60,734 nucleotides of DNA. Source: Clostridiales bacterium (GTDB lineage Bacteria > Bacillota > Clostridia > Christensenellales > UBA1242). Below are positions 17,499 to 27,006 of this stretch, piece by piece. How positions within the stretch are numbered: position 1 is the first letter of the stretch; each line of letters starts with the position of its first letter. The position numbers and the translations under genes are program-made. The notes beneath the pieces were generated by a model. The model was not told the origin of the DNA. It did no database searches and worked only from the letters and a program-made list of their open reading frames with translations. The DNA lies in NCBI GenBank assembly GCA_015069395.1, contig SVIR01000007.1, forward strand, positions 1 through 60,734. Direction: 5' to 3'.

Positions 17499-18119
17499 TT
17501 ATCTCGAATACAACTCTACAATAAGTTGTTCTTTGATATCTGTATCTATATCTTCTCTTTCAGGAAGGGCAACAATTTTGCCTGTCAAAGATTCTGTATC
17601 AAATTCCAACCATTTTGGCATAACAATCTTCATACCTTTAAGATCTTTAAACATATCAAGGTCTTGTTTGTTTTCTTTGATTGAAACAACATCTCCAACT
17701 TTTACTCTGTAAGATGCAATTGTTACTCTTTTGCCATTAACACAAATGTGTCCGTGATTTACGATTTGACGAGATTCTGCTCTTGAAGCTCCGATACCCA
17801 TACGATACACAACATTGTCAAGTCTTCTTTCAATAAGAGACAACATATTTGCACCAGTAACACCCTTAGCTTTAACAGCGTCTTCATAATATTTTCTAAA
17901 TTGTTTTTCTAAAATGCCGTACATTCTCTTAACTTTTTGCTTTTCACGAAGTTGAAGTCCATATTCTGTAACTCTCTTTCTTGAAGCTCCATGTTGTCCA
18001 GGAATGACAGGTCTTCTTTCCATTGCACATTTCTTTGTAGTACATCTTTCGCCTTTAAGGAAAAGTTTGCGACCTTCTCTTCTACATTGACGGCAATCAG
18101 GTTCAATAGTTCTTGCCAT
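17499..18119 (-). CDS. rpsD: 30S ribosomal protein S4 (zinc-binding form)
   Basis: A 206-residue primary 16S rRNA-binding protein, also a possible feedback regulator of its operon as in other bacteria. The N-terminus keeps a zinc cluster (CRQC, then C-x5-C in GERCTTKKCAM), followed by the S4 RNA-binding domain (RRLDNVVYRMGIGASRAESR, VNHGHICVNGKRV). rpsD within the alpha operon differs from Bacillus subtilis, where it is elsewhere, but is common in Clostridia. Confidence 0.98.
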   Translation of the reverse strand: MARTIEPDCRQCRREGRKLFLKGERCTTKKCAMERRPVIPGQHGASRKRVTEYGLQLREKQKVKRMYGILEKQFRKYYEDAVKAKGVTGANMLSLIERRLDNVVYRMGIGASRAESRQIVNHGHICVNGKRVTIASYRVKVGDVVSIKENKQDLDMFKDLKGMKIVMPKWLEFDTESLTGKIVALPEREDIDTDIKEQLIVELYSR

Positions 18120-18133
18120 TTTTTACTCTCCTT

Positions 18134-18541
18134 TTAAACTCTTCTTCTTTTTGGAGGTCTGCAACCGTTATGAGCGATTGGAGATACATCCTTAATAAGT
18201 GTAACGTTAAAGCCCAAAGTAGACAAGCAACGAATAGCACTTTCTCTACCATTACCAGGTCCTTTTACATACACTTCAACAGATTTCATACCGTTGTCAA
18301 GCGCAACTTTTCCGGCTGTTTCAACGCAAGTTTGAGCAGCAAAAGGTGTGCTTTTCTTAGAACCTTTAAGTCCAAGTCTTCCAGATGAACAAGAAGAAAT
18401 AACATTACCTTCAGTATCAGTAAACACGATAATGTTGTTGTTGAAAGAAGTTGTGATATGAACTTGACCTCTTTCAATATTTCTGTTTATTCTTTTTCTA
18501 GTTTTAACAACTTTTTTCTTTCCAGATTTTACATTTGCCAT
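18134..18541 (-). CDS. rpsK: 30S ribosomal protein S11
   Basis: A 135-residue small-subunit platform protein: [54 protein letters not shown] and the C-terminal [19 protein letters not shown] precedes the ATG. The neighbours are rpsM upstream and rpsD downstream. Confidence 0.98.
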   Translation of the reverse strand: MANVKSGKKKVVKTRKRINRNIERGQVHITTSFNNNIIVFTDTEGNVISSCSSGRLGLKGSKKSTPFAAQTCVETAGKVALDNGMKSVEVYVKGPGNGRESAIRCLSTLGFNVTLIKDVSPIAHNGCRPPKRRRV

Positions 18542-18551
18542 ATCTTACCTC

Positions 18552-18929
18552 TTACTTACCCTTCTTAGCGCTTCCGCTAACGATTTTCTTTGGACCTTTT
18601 CTTGTTCTTGCATTATTTTTTGTGCTCTGTCCACGAACAGGAAGTCCTTTTCTATGACGAATACCACGATAACATCCGATTTCGTTAAGTTTTTTGATAT
18701 TCATGCTAACTTTTGATTTAAGTTCACCTTCAACAATAAGATTATGTTCGATATAGTTACGAAGTTTAGCAACTTGATCTTCTGTCAAATCTTTAACTCT
18801 AACATCCATAGAAATTCCTGTTTCTTTGCAGATATTTCTAGAAGTTTCAACGCCAATTCCGTAAATATAAGTCAAACCGTATTCCAATCTTTTTTCTCTT
18901 GGAAGGTCAACACCAGCAATTCTTGCCAT
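18552..18929 (-). CDS. rpsM: 30S ribosomal protein S13
   Basis: A 125-residue subunit-head protein. The start at 18929 ([19 protein letters not shown]) has AGGAG seven to ten bases ahead; in-frame codons further upstream are not part of the family. The helix-two-turn-helix ([18 protein letters not shown]) and the C-terminal RGLPVRGQ-type segment ([20 protein letters not shown]) are intact. Confidence 0.98.
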   Translation of the reverse strand: MARIAGVDLPREKRLEYGLTYIYGIGVETSRNICKETGISMDVRVKDLTEDQVAKLRNYIEHNLIVEGELKSKVSMNIKKLNEIGCYRGIRHRKGLPVRGQSTKNNARTRKGPKKIVSGSAKKGK

Positions 18930-18949
18930 TCTTATTTTCTCCTTTTTAA

Positions 18950-19066
18950 TTAACCTTGTGTTTGTTTGTGTTTTTTGTCTTTTGGACAAATAACCATAAC
19001 TTTTCCATCTCTTTTGATGACTTTACATTTATCACACATTGGTTTAACCGATGCTCTGACTTTCAT
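18950..19066 (-). CDS. rpmJ: 50S ribosomal protein L36 (zinc-binding)
   Basis: A 38-residue protein easily missed because of size. It starts [16 protein letters not shown] and continues [16 protein letters not shown]; Cys11, Cys14, Cys27 and the late His form the zinc site. It lies between infA and rpsM, the standard order, with AGGAG before the ATG. Confidence 0.96.
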   Translation of the reverse strand: MKVRASVKPMCDKCKVIKRDGKVMVICPKDKKHKQTQG

Positions 19067-19079
19067 TTTTTGCTCCTTT

Positions 19080-19301
19080 TTAACCCTTTTCTCTCCAAGT
19101 AATTCTTCCTTTTGAGAGGTCATACGGACTCATTTCAATTTTTACCTTATCCCCTTCGATAATTCTAATGAAATTTTGTCTAAGTTTTCCTGAGATGTAT
19201 GCAGTTATCGTATGGCCGTTTGAAAGTGTGACTAAAAATGTCATACTTGGCAACACTTCCGTAACCACTCCCTCAAATTCAATTACATCTTCCTTGGACA
19301 T
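19080..19301 (-). CDS. infA: Translation initiation factor IF-1
   Basis: A 73-residue S1/OB-fold factor that occupies the ribosomal A site during initiation: [39 protein letters not shown], and [18 protein letters not shown]. Its ATG lies inside the end of the upstream KOW-protein gene (23-bp overlap), implying translational coupling. Confidence 0.97.
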   Translation of the reverse strand: MSKEDVIEFEGVVTEVLPSMTFLVTLSNGHTITAYISGKLRQNFIRIIEGDKVKIEMSPYDLSKGRITWREKG

Positions 19302-19557
19302 AAAGACTCCTTTCTTTTAAAAATTTTCTAATTTCCGCATTAACTTTTTCTTGTCCAGAATCAAGTTTGCTTTCGTCAAACCCAATTTTTGAAGCCCTCT
19401 GAACATGTTTTAGGCTTTTTTTCTTCGGTTTAGTCAATTTCAGTCGCTTGCCATCTACTAGCCAACAAAAATTCTCTTCAACTTTGGCCACAACAAAAAT
19501 CTGATTTTTTTCTTTTCCTGCAGTCGAAACAACTACGTCACCTCGAATAATACTCAT
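19279..19557 (-). CDS. KOW-domain RNA-binding protein
   Basis: A 92-residue protein with an N-terminal KOW-type motif ([20 protein letters not shown]) and a basic middle ([19 protein letters not shown]). Such L14e/L6e-like proteins commonly sit between map and infA in Clostridia and are presumed ribosome-associated. Two ATGs are adjacent (19560, 19557); GGAG four to seven bases upstream fits either. It overlaps map by 20 bp and infA by 23 bp. Confidence 0.85.
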   Translation of the reverse strand: MSIIRGDVVVSTAGKEKNQIFVVAKVEENFCWLVDGKRLKLTKPKKKSLKHVQRASKIGFDESKLDSGQEKVNAEIRKFLKERSLYVQGRCN

Positions 19558-20308
19558 CATCTTGCTCCAAGGTAAGGATTTCTGCCCCCGTTTTTGTGAA
19601 AAGAACAGTGTTTTCATAATGCGCAGAAGGTCGTCTATCTCGTGTAACAATCCCCCAACCATCACTCAACATAGCAATTTCTTTCTTTCCAGCATTTATC
19701 ATTGGCTCAATCGCCAAGACTGCATTTTCAGAAATTATCGGCCCGTCTGTAACTTTGCCGTAGTTTAATACTGATGGCGCTTCGTGCATTCTTCGACCAA
19801 TTCCATGTCCTGAAAGCTCACGGACAACCGAGAATCCATTGCTTTCTGCGTGTTGTTGTATAGCATAAGATAATTTTCCCAGTCTGTCACCAACCCTCAA
19901 GTTTTCAATGCCTTTAAAAAAACATTCTTTAGTGACTTTCATAAGTTTTTCTTTTTCTTCGCTTACAACGCCGACAGGAAAGGTCCTTGTTGCGTCCCCA
20001 TGATAGCCTTTGTATGCTACCACAATATCAACGCTAACAATGTCGCCTTCTTTTAAAATTGTATTTTGACTAGGGATTCCGTGTACAACCACATCGTTTA
20101 CTGAAATGCAGGTCGCTGCAGGATAACCATTATAGCCCAAACACGCTGGCGAACCACCACTATCTATTATAAACTTTTCTAGAGATTTGTCAATATCAAA
20201 AGTTGAAACCCCTGCTTTTATCAAACTTTTGGCATAGATAAGAGCATTTCGAGTTATCTCACACGCCTTTTTGATTAAAACAATTTCAGCTGGTGTCTTT
20301 TGAATCAC
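19538..20308 (-). CDS. map: Methionine aminopeptidase, type I
   Basis: A 256-residue metalloprotease removing the initiator Met. The five metal ligands sit in recognisable motifs: GDIVSVDIVVAYKGYHGDAT (two Asp), SGHGIGRRMHEAPSV (His), AIEPMINAG (Glu) and SAHYENTVLFT (Glu). Its ATG overlaps the adk stop by 4 bp, and the spc-operon order secY-adk-map is standard. Confidence 0.97.
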   Translation of the reverse strand: MIQKTPAEIVLIKKACEITRNALIYAKSLIKAGVSTFDIDKSLEKFIIDSGGSPACLGYNGYPAATCISVNDVVVHGIPSQNTILKEGDIVSVDIVVAYKGYHGDATRTFPVGVVSEEKEKLMKVTKECFFKGIENLRVGDRLGKLSYAIQQHAESNGFSVVRELSGHGIGRRMHEAPSVLNYGKVTDGPIISENAVLAIEPMINAGKKEIAMLSDGWGIVTRDRRPSAHYENTVLFTKTGAEILTLEQDDEYYSR

Positions 20309-20928
20309 TTTATCAATCCTTTTAAAAAGTTTTTCACAGGCTCATAAGTTTGTTGAGGAGTTTCACTACCTTCAACAACAAATAGCCTATCAGCGTAGAA
20401 GTTTATGAGTGGTGCCGTCATATTTTCATAAACTTCCAGACGATTGTTAACTGTTTCTAAATTATCGTCATCTCTTTGAAACAGTGGTGAACCACATAAC
20501 TTGCAAGTAGATTTATCATAGGTAGAAGTGTTGTAAATTTCACCACATTTACTACATGTTCTTCTTCCTAAGCAACGACGTCTGATCTCGTCAAACGATA
20601 CGTCCAATTGAATTACAGTGTCAATCTTCGCAATTTTTTCAAGTTCTTCTGCTTGCCCCAATGTTCTTGGAAAACCATCAAGAATAAACCCTTTTTTACA
20701 ATCGTCGTGTGAAATTCTTTCTTTCAACATTGTGATTGTTACACTGTCTGGAACAAGTTGTCCTTTGTCCATATAACTTTTTGCCAAAAGACCGATTTCT
20801 GTTCCGTTTTTAATATTTTCACGGAAAAGGTCGCCAGTTGAGATTTGTGTCAAACCAAAATCAGCAACCATTTGTCTAGCAAGCGTTCCCTTCCCAGAAA
20901 ACGGTGCACCAAGCAATATGATATTCAT
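20305..20928 (-). CDS. adk: Adenylate kinase (zinc-lid form)
   Basis: A 207-residue AMP kinase balancing ATP, ADP and AMP. Walker A is GAPFSGKGTLA, in which a Phe replaces the usual Gly/Pro. The AMP site includes STGDLFREN and GFPRTLGQAEE. The lid carries a four-Cys zinc site (CSKCGEIYN, CKLCGSP), typical of Gram-positive enzymes. Confidence 0.96.
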   Translation of the reverse strand: MNIILLGAPFSGKGTLARQMVADFGLTQISTGDLFRENIKNGTEIGLLAKSYMDKGQLVPDSVTITMLKERISHDDCKKGFILDGFPRTLGQAEELEKIAKIDTVIQLDVSFDEIRRRCLGRRTCSKCGEIYNTSTYDKSTCKLCGSPLFQRDDDNLETVNNRLEVYENMTAPLINFYADRLFVVEGSETPQQTYEPVKNFLKGLIK

Positions 20929-21009
20929 AATTTTTCCTCCATATTGTTGTTACATATTTCATTCGCTAAGATTAGCGTTATGAACTTTAAAATTCTCTTT
21001 CGAGATTAT

Positions 21010-21061
21010 TGCAGAGAATCCAACCAATACAATTTTCATTGTAAAAGTTGGATTTTCTCAA
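21010..21061 (-). other. Intercistronic hairpin between secY and adk
   Basis: In the 134-bp secY-adk gap, minus-strand GAGAAAATCCAAC and GTTGGATTCTC pair, with an inner ACAAT/ATTGT stem. There is no following T-run, so it is not a simple terminator; it could protect the upstream mRNA or mark a processing site. A second small stem (CGCTAATCTTAGCG) follows nearer to adk. Confidence 0.5.
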
Positions 21062-21062
21062 T

Positions 21063-22361
21063 TTAATCTAAGAAACCTTTATAATTTCTCATAAGCATCT
21101 GAGCATTCAAACTCTTATCGAATTCCAATGCTACAGAAACAATAATCATAAGTCCGGTAGTACTGAATGCATTAATCAAGCTTGTCATAGTCGAATTGTC
21201 TACAGCTTTGAACGCCAAACTTGGAATCAAAGCAATAAATGCCAAGAACACTGCGCCGAAAAGTGTAATTCTTCTAGAAATTTTTCTCAAATAATCTCCA
21301 GTAGTTTTTCCCGGTCTAATTCCAGGAATAAATCCCCCTTGTTGTTGCATTCTTCTGCTGATATCGTCTGTATCAAATGTGATTTGTGCATAGAAGAAAG
21401 CAAACGCAAAAATCAAAAGTGCCAACAATACGATATAAGCCCAAGAACTTGTGCCCATATATGTTTGATACCAATAATAAGCTTCAGATTCAGGCCAGAA
21501 AATACTCATAATAAGTTGAGGCAACGTCAATAAAGAGGTTGCGAAAATGATAGGCATAACACCAGACGCATTCAACTTAATAGGAATGAATGTATCTTGA
21601 CCACCATACATTTTTCTTCCTTTGATTTGCTTAGCATATTTTACACCAACTCTTCTTTCAGAAGAATCAATAAACACAATCAAACCAAAGATCAAAACCA
21701 ATGCTACAAGATAAATAATAATCATCCAAAGATTTTCAATATTGTCACCAACTTGAGAAATCGCACTAGCAATTCCGTTACCAGCAGAAGACAAAATACC
21801 TACAAAAATCAAAAGGCTCATACCATTTCCAACGCCAAGTTGTGTGATTTTTTCTCCAAGCCAAACTGTAAACATTCCACCTGCAGTCAAAATCAGAACT
21901 ATACCTGTAGCAATAAGCCATGTAGGCAATTGCAACACATCAGTATTGATATAATCTTTAAATGAAACCACAATACCAATAGCTTGTGCCAATGCCAAAA
22001 CAAGAGCAGCGATTCTTGTATAAAAGGTCATTTTTCTTCTTCCATCTTCGCCTTGTTTTGTTATTCTTTCCAAAGCTGGAATTGCGACTGTCAAAAGTTG
22101 AATAACAATTGATGCTGTGATATAAGGTGAAACACCCAGAGCCAAAACCGACCCGTTTGTCAACGCATCACCACTCAACAAGTTCATTAATGAGAAGAAA
22201 CTTGTTGAACCTTGGTTTGAATCTTCAATAGCACTTGACAAATCAAATCCAGGGCAAACAAGCGCACATCCCACTCTAAACAAAACCAAAAGACCAAGAG
22301 TAATGAGGATTTTGTTTCTTAATTCTTTTACTTTAAAAGCATTTATGAGAGTCTTAAACAT
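21063..22361 (-). CDS. secY: Protein translocase subunit SecY
   Basis: A 432-residue channel protein of the Sec translocon with about ten membrane helices. Recognisable: FNLFRVGCALVCPG-like N-terminus (LLVLFRVGCALVCPG), SLMNLLSGDAL, ALGVSPYITASIVIQLL (plug and helix 2 region), GVKYAKQIKGRKMYGGQ cytosolic loop, and GFIPGIRPGKTTGDYL. Four bases separate it from rplO. Confidence 0.97.
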   Translation of the reverse strand: MFKTLINAFKVKELRNKILITLGLLVLFRVGCALVCPGFDLSSAIEDSNQGSTSFFSLMNLLSGDALTNGSVLALGVSPYITASIVIQLLTVAIPALERITKQGEDGRRKMTFYTRIAALVLALAQAIGIVVSFKDYINTDVLQLPTWLIATGIVLILTAGGMFTVWLGEKITQLGVGNGMSLLIFVGILSSAGNGIASAISQVGDNIENLWMIIIYLVALVLIFGLIVFIDSSERRVGVKYAKQIKGRKMYGGQDTFIPIKLNASGVMPIIFATSLLTLPQLIMSIFWPESEAYYWYQTYMGTSSWAYIVLLALLIFAFAFFYAQITFDTDDISRRMQQQGGFIPGIRPGKTTGDYLRKISRRITLFGAVFLAFIALIPSLAFKAVDNSTMTSLINAFSTTGLMIIVSVALEFDKSLNAQMLMRNYKGFLD

Positions 22362-22365
22362 AAAC

Positions 22366-22815
22366 TTACTCCTCTATTTCGATTTTTCCACCAGCTTTTT
22401 CAATTTTTTCTATAGCAGACTTTGTAGCTTTTTTAGCTTTGATAATAAGAGGTTTTGTAATTTCTCCATTACCCAAAACTTTAAGACCATAAGCTTGTCT
22501 TTTTCCTACTACTCTGTTTTCGTACAATAATTCTTCAGTAATAACTGTGTTTGGTTCGAAAATTTCCAAATCACCAACATTTACTGTTGAATACACCTTT
22601 TTAAAATTATAATTGTTGAAACCACGAATAGGAAGCTTTCTAATCATTGGGATGTTTCCACCTTCAAATCCTGCTTTAACACCGCCACCACTTCTAGCCC
22701 ATTGACCTTTATGTCCTTTACCAGAAGTTTTGCCGATACCAGAACCTATTCCACGACCAACTCTTACCTTTTTTGTGGTAGCGCCTTCAGCAGGCTTAAG
22801 ATTTTCTAATTTCAT
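22366..22815 (-). CDS. rplO: 50S ribosomal protein L15
   Basis: A 149-residue protein. The start at 22815 (MKLENLKPAEGATTKKVRVG) has GGAG six bases upstream; the ten earlier in-frame codons are outside the family. It shows GRGIGSGIGKTSGKGHKGQ and GFEGGNIPMIRKLPIRGF, and a basic C-terminus. Confidence 0.97.
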   Translation of the reverse strand: MKLENLKPAEGATTKKVRVGRGIGSGIGKTSGKGHKGQWARSGGGVKAGFEGGNIPMIRKLPIRGFNNYNFKKVYSTVNVGDLEIFEPNTVITEELLYENRVVGKRQAYGLKVLGNGEITKPLIIKAKKATKSAIEKIEKAGGKIEIEE

Positions 22816-22825
22816 ATACCACTCC

Positions 22826-23014
22826 TTATTCTTCAACCACTTCAACGAGGTGCTTTACATGGAACAAACTTCCACGAATGCTTTCGTTGTCAGGTAAAAT
22901 TCTTGTTTGGTTGAGTTTCTTAAATCCAAGTGCTTCCATAATCTTCATTTGATTTTTGTTGTAACCAATTGCACTTTTAACCCAAGTAACTTTCAATGTT
23001 TTTTCTTTTTTCAT
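22826..23014 (-). CDS. rpmD: 50S ribosomal protein L30
   Basis: A 62-residue protein: LKVTWVKSAIGYNKNQMKIM followed by EALGFKKLNQTRILPD, the L30 ferredoxin-like pattern. It lies between rpsE and rplO, the usual spc-operon position. Confidence 0.96.
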   Translation of the reverse strand: MKKEKTLKVTWVKSAIGYNKNQMKIMEALGFKKLNQTRILPDNESIRGSLFHVKHLVEVVEE

Positions 23015-23026
23015 TACGCCCTCCGA

Positions 23027-23575
23027 TTAAATTTCCTCAGGCTTTTTGCCACGACGAGCAGCAATTTCTTCTCTTGTCTTAAGAGAAAGAAGCCCATTCA
23101 ATGTTGCTCTAACAACATTGATTCTGTTTGTTGAACCATGAATCTTTGTAACGATGTTTTTTACTCCGGCAACTTCCAAAACAGCTCTGGCAGCACCACC
23201 AGCAATAACTCCGTGACCTTCTTCAGCTGGGATCATGAGAACTTTTGTTGTGCTATATTTTCCAACTGTTTCATGAGGAATTGTTCCTTCAACAATTGAA
23301 ACCTTTTTCAAGCTCTTCTTAGCAACAACTGTTGCCTTATCGATAGCATTTGGAACTTCGTTGGCTTTGCCAATTCCCATTCCAACATTTCCTTTTCCAT
23401 CGCCAAGAACAACAAGTGCAGAAAAACGCATTGTTCTACCACCCTTAACAACCTTTGTTACACGGCGAACTGAAACGAGTCTCTTGTCAAAACCGTCATC
23501 TTCTTTCTTAACCGGTCTTTCTCTACGATTGTTTTGAGGTTTGTCTGTCTTATTCTTTTTAATTTCTTCAGCCAT
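23027..23575 (-). CDS. rpsE: 30S ribosomal protein S5
   Basis: A 182-residue fidelity protein. A charged N-terminal extension (about 25 residues) precedes the double-stranded-RNA-binding-like domain (KRLVSVRRVTKVVKGGRTMR, GDGKGNVGMGIGKANEVPNA) and the C-terminal domain (GVIAGGAARAVLEVAGVKNI). Confidence 0.97.
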   Translation of the reverse strand: MAEEIKKNKTDKPQNNRRERPVKKEDDGFDKRLVSVRRVTKVVKGGRTMRFSALVVLGDGKGNVGMGIGKANEVPNAIDKATVVAKKSLKKVSIVEGTIPHETVGKYSTTKVLMIPAEEGHGVIAGGAARAVLEVAGVKNIVTKIHGSTNRINVVRATLNGLLSLKTREEIAARRGKKPEEI

Positions 23576-23587
23576 TGCGATTTCCTC

Positions 23588-23956
23588 CTAAAACTTGAGT
23601 CCTGAGGCTCTTGCACCATCAGCGACTGCTTGAACTCGTCCTGTATAAAGGTAACCACCTCTATCAAAGACAACTTCACTAATTTTCTTTGCCATTGCTC
23701 TTTTTCCAACAACTTCCCCTACAATTTTTGCAGCTTCAGTTTTAGATTTTCCTTTGATAAGCCCTGCTACTTCTTTGTCAAGAGTTGAAGCAGAAGCAAG
23801 GGTAACACCCTTAGAGTCATCAATGATTTGAGCATAGATATTTGAAAGACTTCTATAAACGTTAAGTCTTGGTCTTTGAGATGTTCCTACAATAGTTTTT
23901 CTAACTCTTGCATGACGAACAACTCTATCTTTGTTTTTGTCTTTAACAGTAATCAT
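23588..23956 (-). CDS. rplR: 50S ribosomal protein L18
   Basis: A 122-residue 5S-rRNA-binding protein: [40 protein letters not shown] and the C-terminal [19 protein letters not shown]. It lies between rplF and rpsE as usual. Confidence 0.97.
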   Translation of the reverse strand: MITVKDKNKDRVVRHARVRKTIVGTSQRPRLNVYRSLSNIYAQIIDDSKGVTLASASTLDKEVAGLIKGKSKTEAAKIVGEVVGKRAMAKKISEVVFDRGGYLYTGRVQAVADGARASGLKF

Positions 23957-23970
23957 TTTTCAATCTCCTC

Positions 23971-24513
23971 CTACTTCTTGCCCTTACCAGCAGTCTTACC
24001 AACTTTTCTAACCAAAGTTTCACCTTCACAGTGAACACCATATCCATGGTATGGTTCGTAAGGTCTTTTAGATCTAACAATAGCACAGAATTGTCCAACT
24101 TTTTGTTTGTCAATTCCTGAAACAACGATTTCTGTTACTGATGTGCAAACTACTTTCAAGTCTGCAGGAATTTCAACTTCTACTGGGTGAGAATATCCAA
24201 GTTCCAAAACAAGTTTGCTTCCTGAAACTACAGCTTTATAACCAACGCCGGCAATAACAAGTTTTTTATCCCAACCTTTTGTTACACCAACAACCATATT
24301 GTTTACAAGCGCTCTTGCAAGACCTTGCTTAGCATTAAGTTGTTCATTTTCGTAAGTAAAGTGAATTTCATTGTCGATAATTTCTGTTTTAATGCCTTTG
24401 TCAATTTCTTGTTTCAAAGTGCCTTTAGGTCCAGTAACAACAACTTCGTTGCCGTTTCTAGAAAAAGAAACACCAGATTCAAGTTTGATTGGCTTATTTC
24501 CTATTCTTGACAT
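23971..24513 (-). CDS. rplF: 50S ribosomal protein L6
   Basis: A 180-residue protein starting MSRIGNKPIKLESGVSFS at 24513, with GGAGGGCGAAT directly ahead; six upstream in-frame codons overlap the rpsH end and are not family sequence. The two L6 repeats are intact (EVVVTGPKGTLKQEI; the C-terminal RSKRPYEPYHGYGVHCEGE). Confidence 0.97.
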   Translation of the reverse strand: MSRIGNKPIKLESGVSFSRNGNEVVVTGPKGTLKQEIDKGIKTEIIDNEIHFTYENEQLNAKQGLARALVNNMVVGVTKGWDKKLVIAGVGYKAVVSGSKLVLELGYSHPVEVEIPADLKVVCTSVTEIVVSGIDKQKVGQFCAIVRSKRPYEPYHGYGVHCEGETLVRKVGKTAGKGKK

Positions 24514-24524
24514 ATTCGCCCTCC

Positions 24525-24923
24525 TTACCATACATAAGCGAGAACTTCGCCACCAATATTCAACGTACGAGCAACTCTATCTGTTATGATGCCTTTGTTT
24601 GTTGAAATGATTGCGATACCGAGTCCGCTTATAACTTTTGGAAGATTTTCTTTGCTAGAATAAATTCTAAGACCAGGCTTTGAAATTCTTTTCAAACCTT
24701 GAATTACGCTTTGTCCTTCAGAATCATACTTAATTGTGATTTCGATGTTTTTAAAGCTTCCAGCGTCTACAAGTTTATATTCTGCAATATAACCTTCGTC
24801 CAAAAGGATTTTTGTAATTTCTAATTTTTCTTTTGATGCAGGAATTTCAACAGTCTTGTGTTTTGCATTGATAGCATTACGAAGACGAGTCAACATATCT
24901 GCGATTGGGTCTGTAACAAACAT
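24525..24923 (-). CDS. rpsH: 30S ribosomal protein S8
   Basis: A 132-residue 16S rRNA-binding protein, repressor of its operon in E. coli. Visible: [19 protein letters not shown] near the N-terminus and [20 protein letters not shown] near the C-terminus. Confidence 0.97.
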   Translation of the reverse strand: MFVTDPIADMLTRLRNAINAKHKTVEIPASKEKLEITKILLDEGYIAEYKLVDAGSFKNIEITIKYDSEGQSVIQGLKRISKPGLRIYSSKENLPKVISGLGIAIISTNKGIITDRVARTLNIGGEVLAYVW

Positions 24924-24933
24924 AATTCCCTCC

Positions 24934-25119
24934 TTACCAACTTGACTTTTTCACGCCAGGAATTTCCCCGCGATTAGCCATTTCTCTAAAACAAATTCTG
25001 CAAATGCCATACTTTTTAAGTACTGCATGAGGTCTGCCACAGATTGAACAACGAGTATATTCTCTGGTTTTATATTTTTGAGTTCTTTTTTGTTTTGCAA
25101 CTAATGATTTTTTTGCCAT
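24934..25119 (-). CDS. rpsZ: 30S ribosomal protein S14, type Z (zinc-binding)
   Basis: A 61-residue short S14 with the zinc site [20 protein letters not shown]. The short C+ form is usual in Gram-positives. AGGAGG precedes it and the order rplE-rpsZ-rpsH is standard. Confidence 0.97.
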   Translation of the reverse strand: MAKKSLVAKQKRTQKYKTREYTRCSICGRPHAVLKKYGICRICFREMANRGEIPGVKKSSW

Positions 25120-25130
25120 TGAATTCCTCC

Positions 25131-25679
25131 TTATCTAGCAAAAGGCAAGCCAAGTGCCTTTAAAAGTGCTTTTGCTTCTGCATCTGTTTTTGCAGTGGTA
25201 ATAAATGATATATCAAGACCTCTGATTTTTTCTACCTTGTCATAAGAGATTTCTGGGAAAATAAGTTGTTCCTTAACACCCATAGAATAGTTTCCTCTTC
25301 CGTCAAATGACTTATCAGAAACTCCTCTAAAGTCTCTTACTCTTGGAAGTGCAATAGCAACAAGTCTATCAAAGAATTCATACATTCTTTTGCCACGAAG
25401 AGTAACTTTTGCACCGATTTTCATTCCTTCTCTAACTTTGAAGTTTGAAATAGCTTTTTTAGCTTTTGTAGCAACTGGCTTTTGACCAGCGATCAATGTC
25501 AATTCTTCAACAGCAGTGTTGAAACTCTTTGAGTTGTCTTTAACATCACCAAGTCCCATATTCAAAACAATTTTAACAAGTTTTGGAACTTCATTAACAT
25601 TTTTGTATCCAAACTCTTTGATAAGAGCTGGGACGATTTCTTCTTTATAAAGCAATGCTGTTTGGTTTTGTTCTTTCAT
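25131..25679 (-). CDS. rplE: 50S ribosomal protein L5
   Basis: A 182-residue 5S rRNA-binding protein: [40 protein letters not shown] and [20 protein letters not shown]. Length and order are standard. Confidence 0.97.
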   Translation of the reverse strand: MKEQNQTALLYKEEIVPALIKEFGYKNVNEVPKLVKIVLNMGLGDVKDNSKSFNTAVEELTLIAGQKPVATKAKKAISNFKVREGMKIGAKVTLRGKRMYEFFDRLVAIALPRVRDFRGVSDKSFDGRGNYSMGVKEQLIFPEISYDKVEKIRGLDISFITTAKTDAEAKALLKALGLPFAR

Positions 25680-25690
25680 TCTACACCACC

Positions 25691-26146
25691 TTATTCTTCT
25701 GTTTTAGCAGATTTTGTCGACTTTTGAGTTGTGGTTTTTGTTCCACTTTTTGTTGTTGTTTTCTTTTCAACTGGCTTCTTGTCTTCCGCAATAGCCTTTT
25801 TTGCTTCTTTCTTTGTTGCTTTTACAAATTCTTTGTCCAAAGATGCAGAACATTTTTTGCAAACTCTTGCATTTTTGCCTTCGATTTCTTTATGAGCAAC
25901 TCTTGTAGCCTTGCCACAAGTAGAGCAAACAACCATTACGTTTGAAACTTCAATTGGAGCTGTCTTTTTGATAATTTCGCTCTTTTCTTGTTGACTTCTT
26001 GCTTTCTTGTGTTTTGTCACAATATTGATTCCGTCAACCAAAACCTTGTTATCTTTTGGAAAAACTTCCAAAACTTTGCCAGTTTTACCTTTATCTTTTC
26101 CAGTAATTACCAATACGGTATCACCTTTCTTAACTGTCATACTCAT
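25691..26146 (-). CDS. rplX: 50S ribosomal protein L24, zinc site and long basic tail
   Basis: The N-terminal KOW domain ([20 protein letters not shown]) and [20 protein letters not shown] identify L24. Two CxxC pairs (CSTCGK and CKKCSAS) suggest a zinc knuckle. At 151 residues it is about 45 longer than Bacillus L24: a Lys/Thr/Ser-rich, low-complexity tail follows the second CxxC. Confidence 0.95.
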   Translation of the reverse strand: MSMTVKKGDTVLVITGKDKGKTGKVLEVFPKDNKVLVDGINIVTKHKKARSQQEKSEIIKKTAPIEVSNVMVVCSTCGKATRVAHKEIEGKNARVCKKCSASLDKEFVKATKKEAKKAIAEDKKPVEKKTTTKSGTKTTTQKSTKSAKTEE

Positions 26147-26163
26147 TTTTTCCGTTTCTCCTT

Positions 26164-26532
26164 TTAAATAACTTCTGGTGCGAGAGAAATAATTTTCATA
26201 TAGCCTTTATCACGAAGTTCTCTTGCAATAGGTCCAAACACACGAGTGCCTTTTGGTTGTTTTTGATTGTCGATAATAACTGCAGCATTGTCATCAAAAC
26301 GAATGTGAGAACCATCGTTTCTGTTCAAACCTTTTGTAGTTCTAACAATAACAGCTTTAACAACATCACCTTTCTTTACATTTCCACCAGGAATAGCTTT
26401 CTTAACAGAAGCAACAATAACATCTCCGATGTTTCCACTTCTTCTAAAAGACCCACCAAGAACTCTTATACACATAATTTCCTTAGCGCCTGTGTTATCT
26501 GCAACTTTAAGTCTTGTTTGAGGTTGTATCAT
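26164..26532 (-). CDS. rplN: 50S ribosomal protein L14
   Basis: A 122-residue intersubunit-bridge protein: [40 protein letters not shown] and [20 protein letters not shown]. Fully standard length. Confidence 0.98.
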   Translation of the reverse strand: MIQPQTRLKVADNTGAKEIMCIRVLGGSFRRSGNIGDVIVASVKKAIPGGNVKKGDVVKAVIVRTTKGLNRNDGSHIRFDDNAAVIIDNQKQPKGTRVFGPIARELRDKGYMKIISLAPEVI

Positions 26533-26546
26533 AATTCACACCTTCC

Positions 26547-26807
26547 TTACTTAGCTTTCTCGACGATTTTAACAACTCTGTGATACTTATCTTTTGAAAG
26601 TGGGCGAGTTTCCATAATAATTACAGTATCGCCAATTCCACATTCATTGTTTTCGTCATGTGCTTTGAATTTCTTTGATTTTTGAACGACTTTTTTAATT
26701 TTTCCATCTTTTACTCTGTAAGTAACTTTAACAACGATAGTTTTGTCCATTGTTCCAGCACTAACAACAACACCTTGTCTTGTGTTTCTCAAATTTCTAC
26801 TTTCCAT
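26547..26807 (-). CDS. rpsQ: 30S ribosomal protein S17
   Basis: An 86-residue OB-fold protein: [40 protein letters not shown] and [20 protein letters not shown]. It overlaps rpmC by 11 bp. Confidence 0.97.
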   Translation of the reverse strand: MESRNLRNTRQGVVVSAGTMDKTIVVKVTYRVKDGKIKKVVQKSKKFKAHDENNECGIGDTVIIMETRPLSKDKYHRVVKIVEKAK

Positions 26808-27006
26808 CGTTGTTTCCTCCGTTTGATTTTTCTCTTATAGATGTTTGAACTCTAGCAATTTCTCTTCTAACATTTCTGATAGCAAGTGGATTTGCTAAGT
26901 TTCTTGTTGTATGTGAAAAACGAAGATTAAAGAGTTCGGTTTTAAGTTCTTTAAGTCTTGCGTTTAACTGTTCAAGAGAAAGAGTTCTAATTTCTTCATT
27001 CTTCAT
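26797..27006 (-). CDS. rpmC: 50S ribosomal protein L29
   Basis: A 69-residue helical-hairpin protein near the exit tunnel: [20 protein letters not shown] and [23 protein letters not shown] at 27006 lies within the end of rplP; AGGTGGTGAG precedes it, though GTG starts just upstream are possible. Confidence 0.95.
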   Translation of the reverse strand: MKNEEIRTLSLEQLNARLKELKTELFNLRFSHTTRNLANPLAIRNVRREIARVQTSIREKSNGGNNDGK

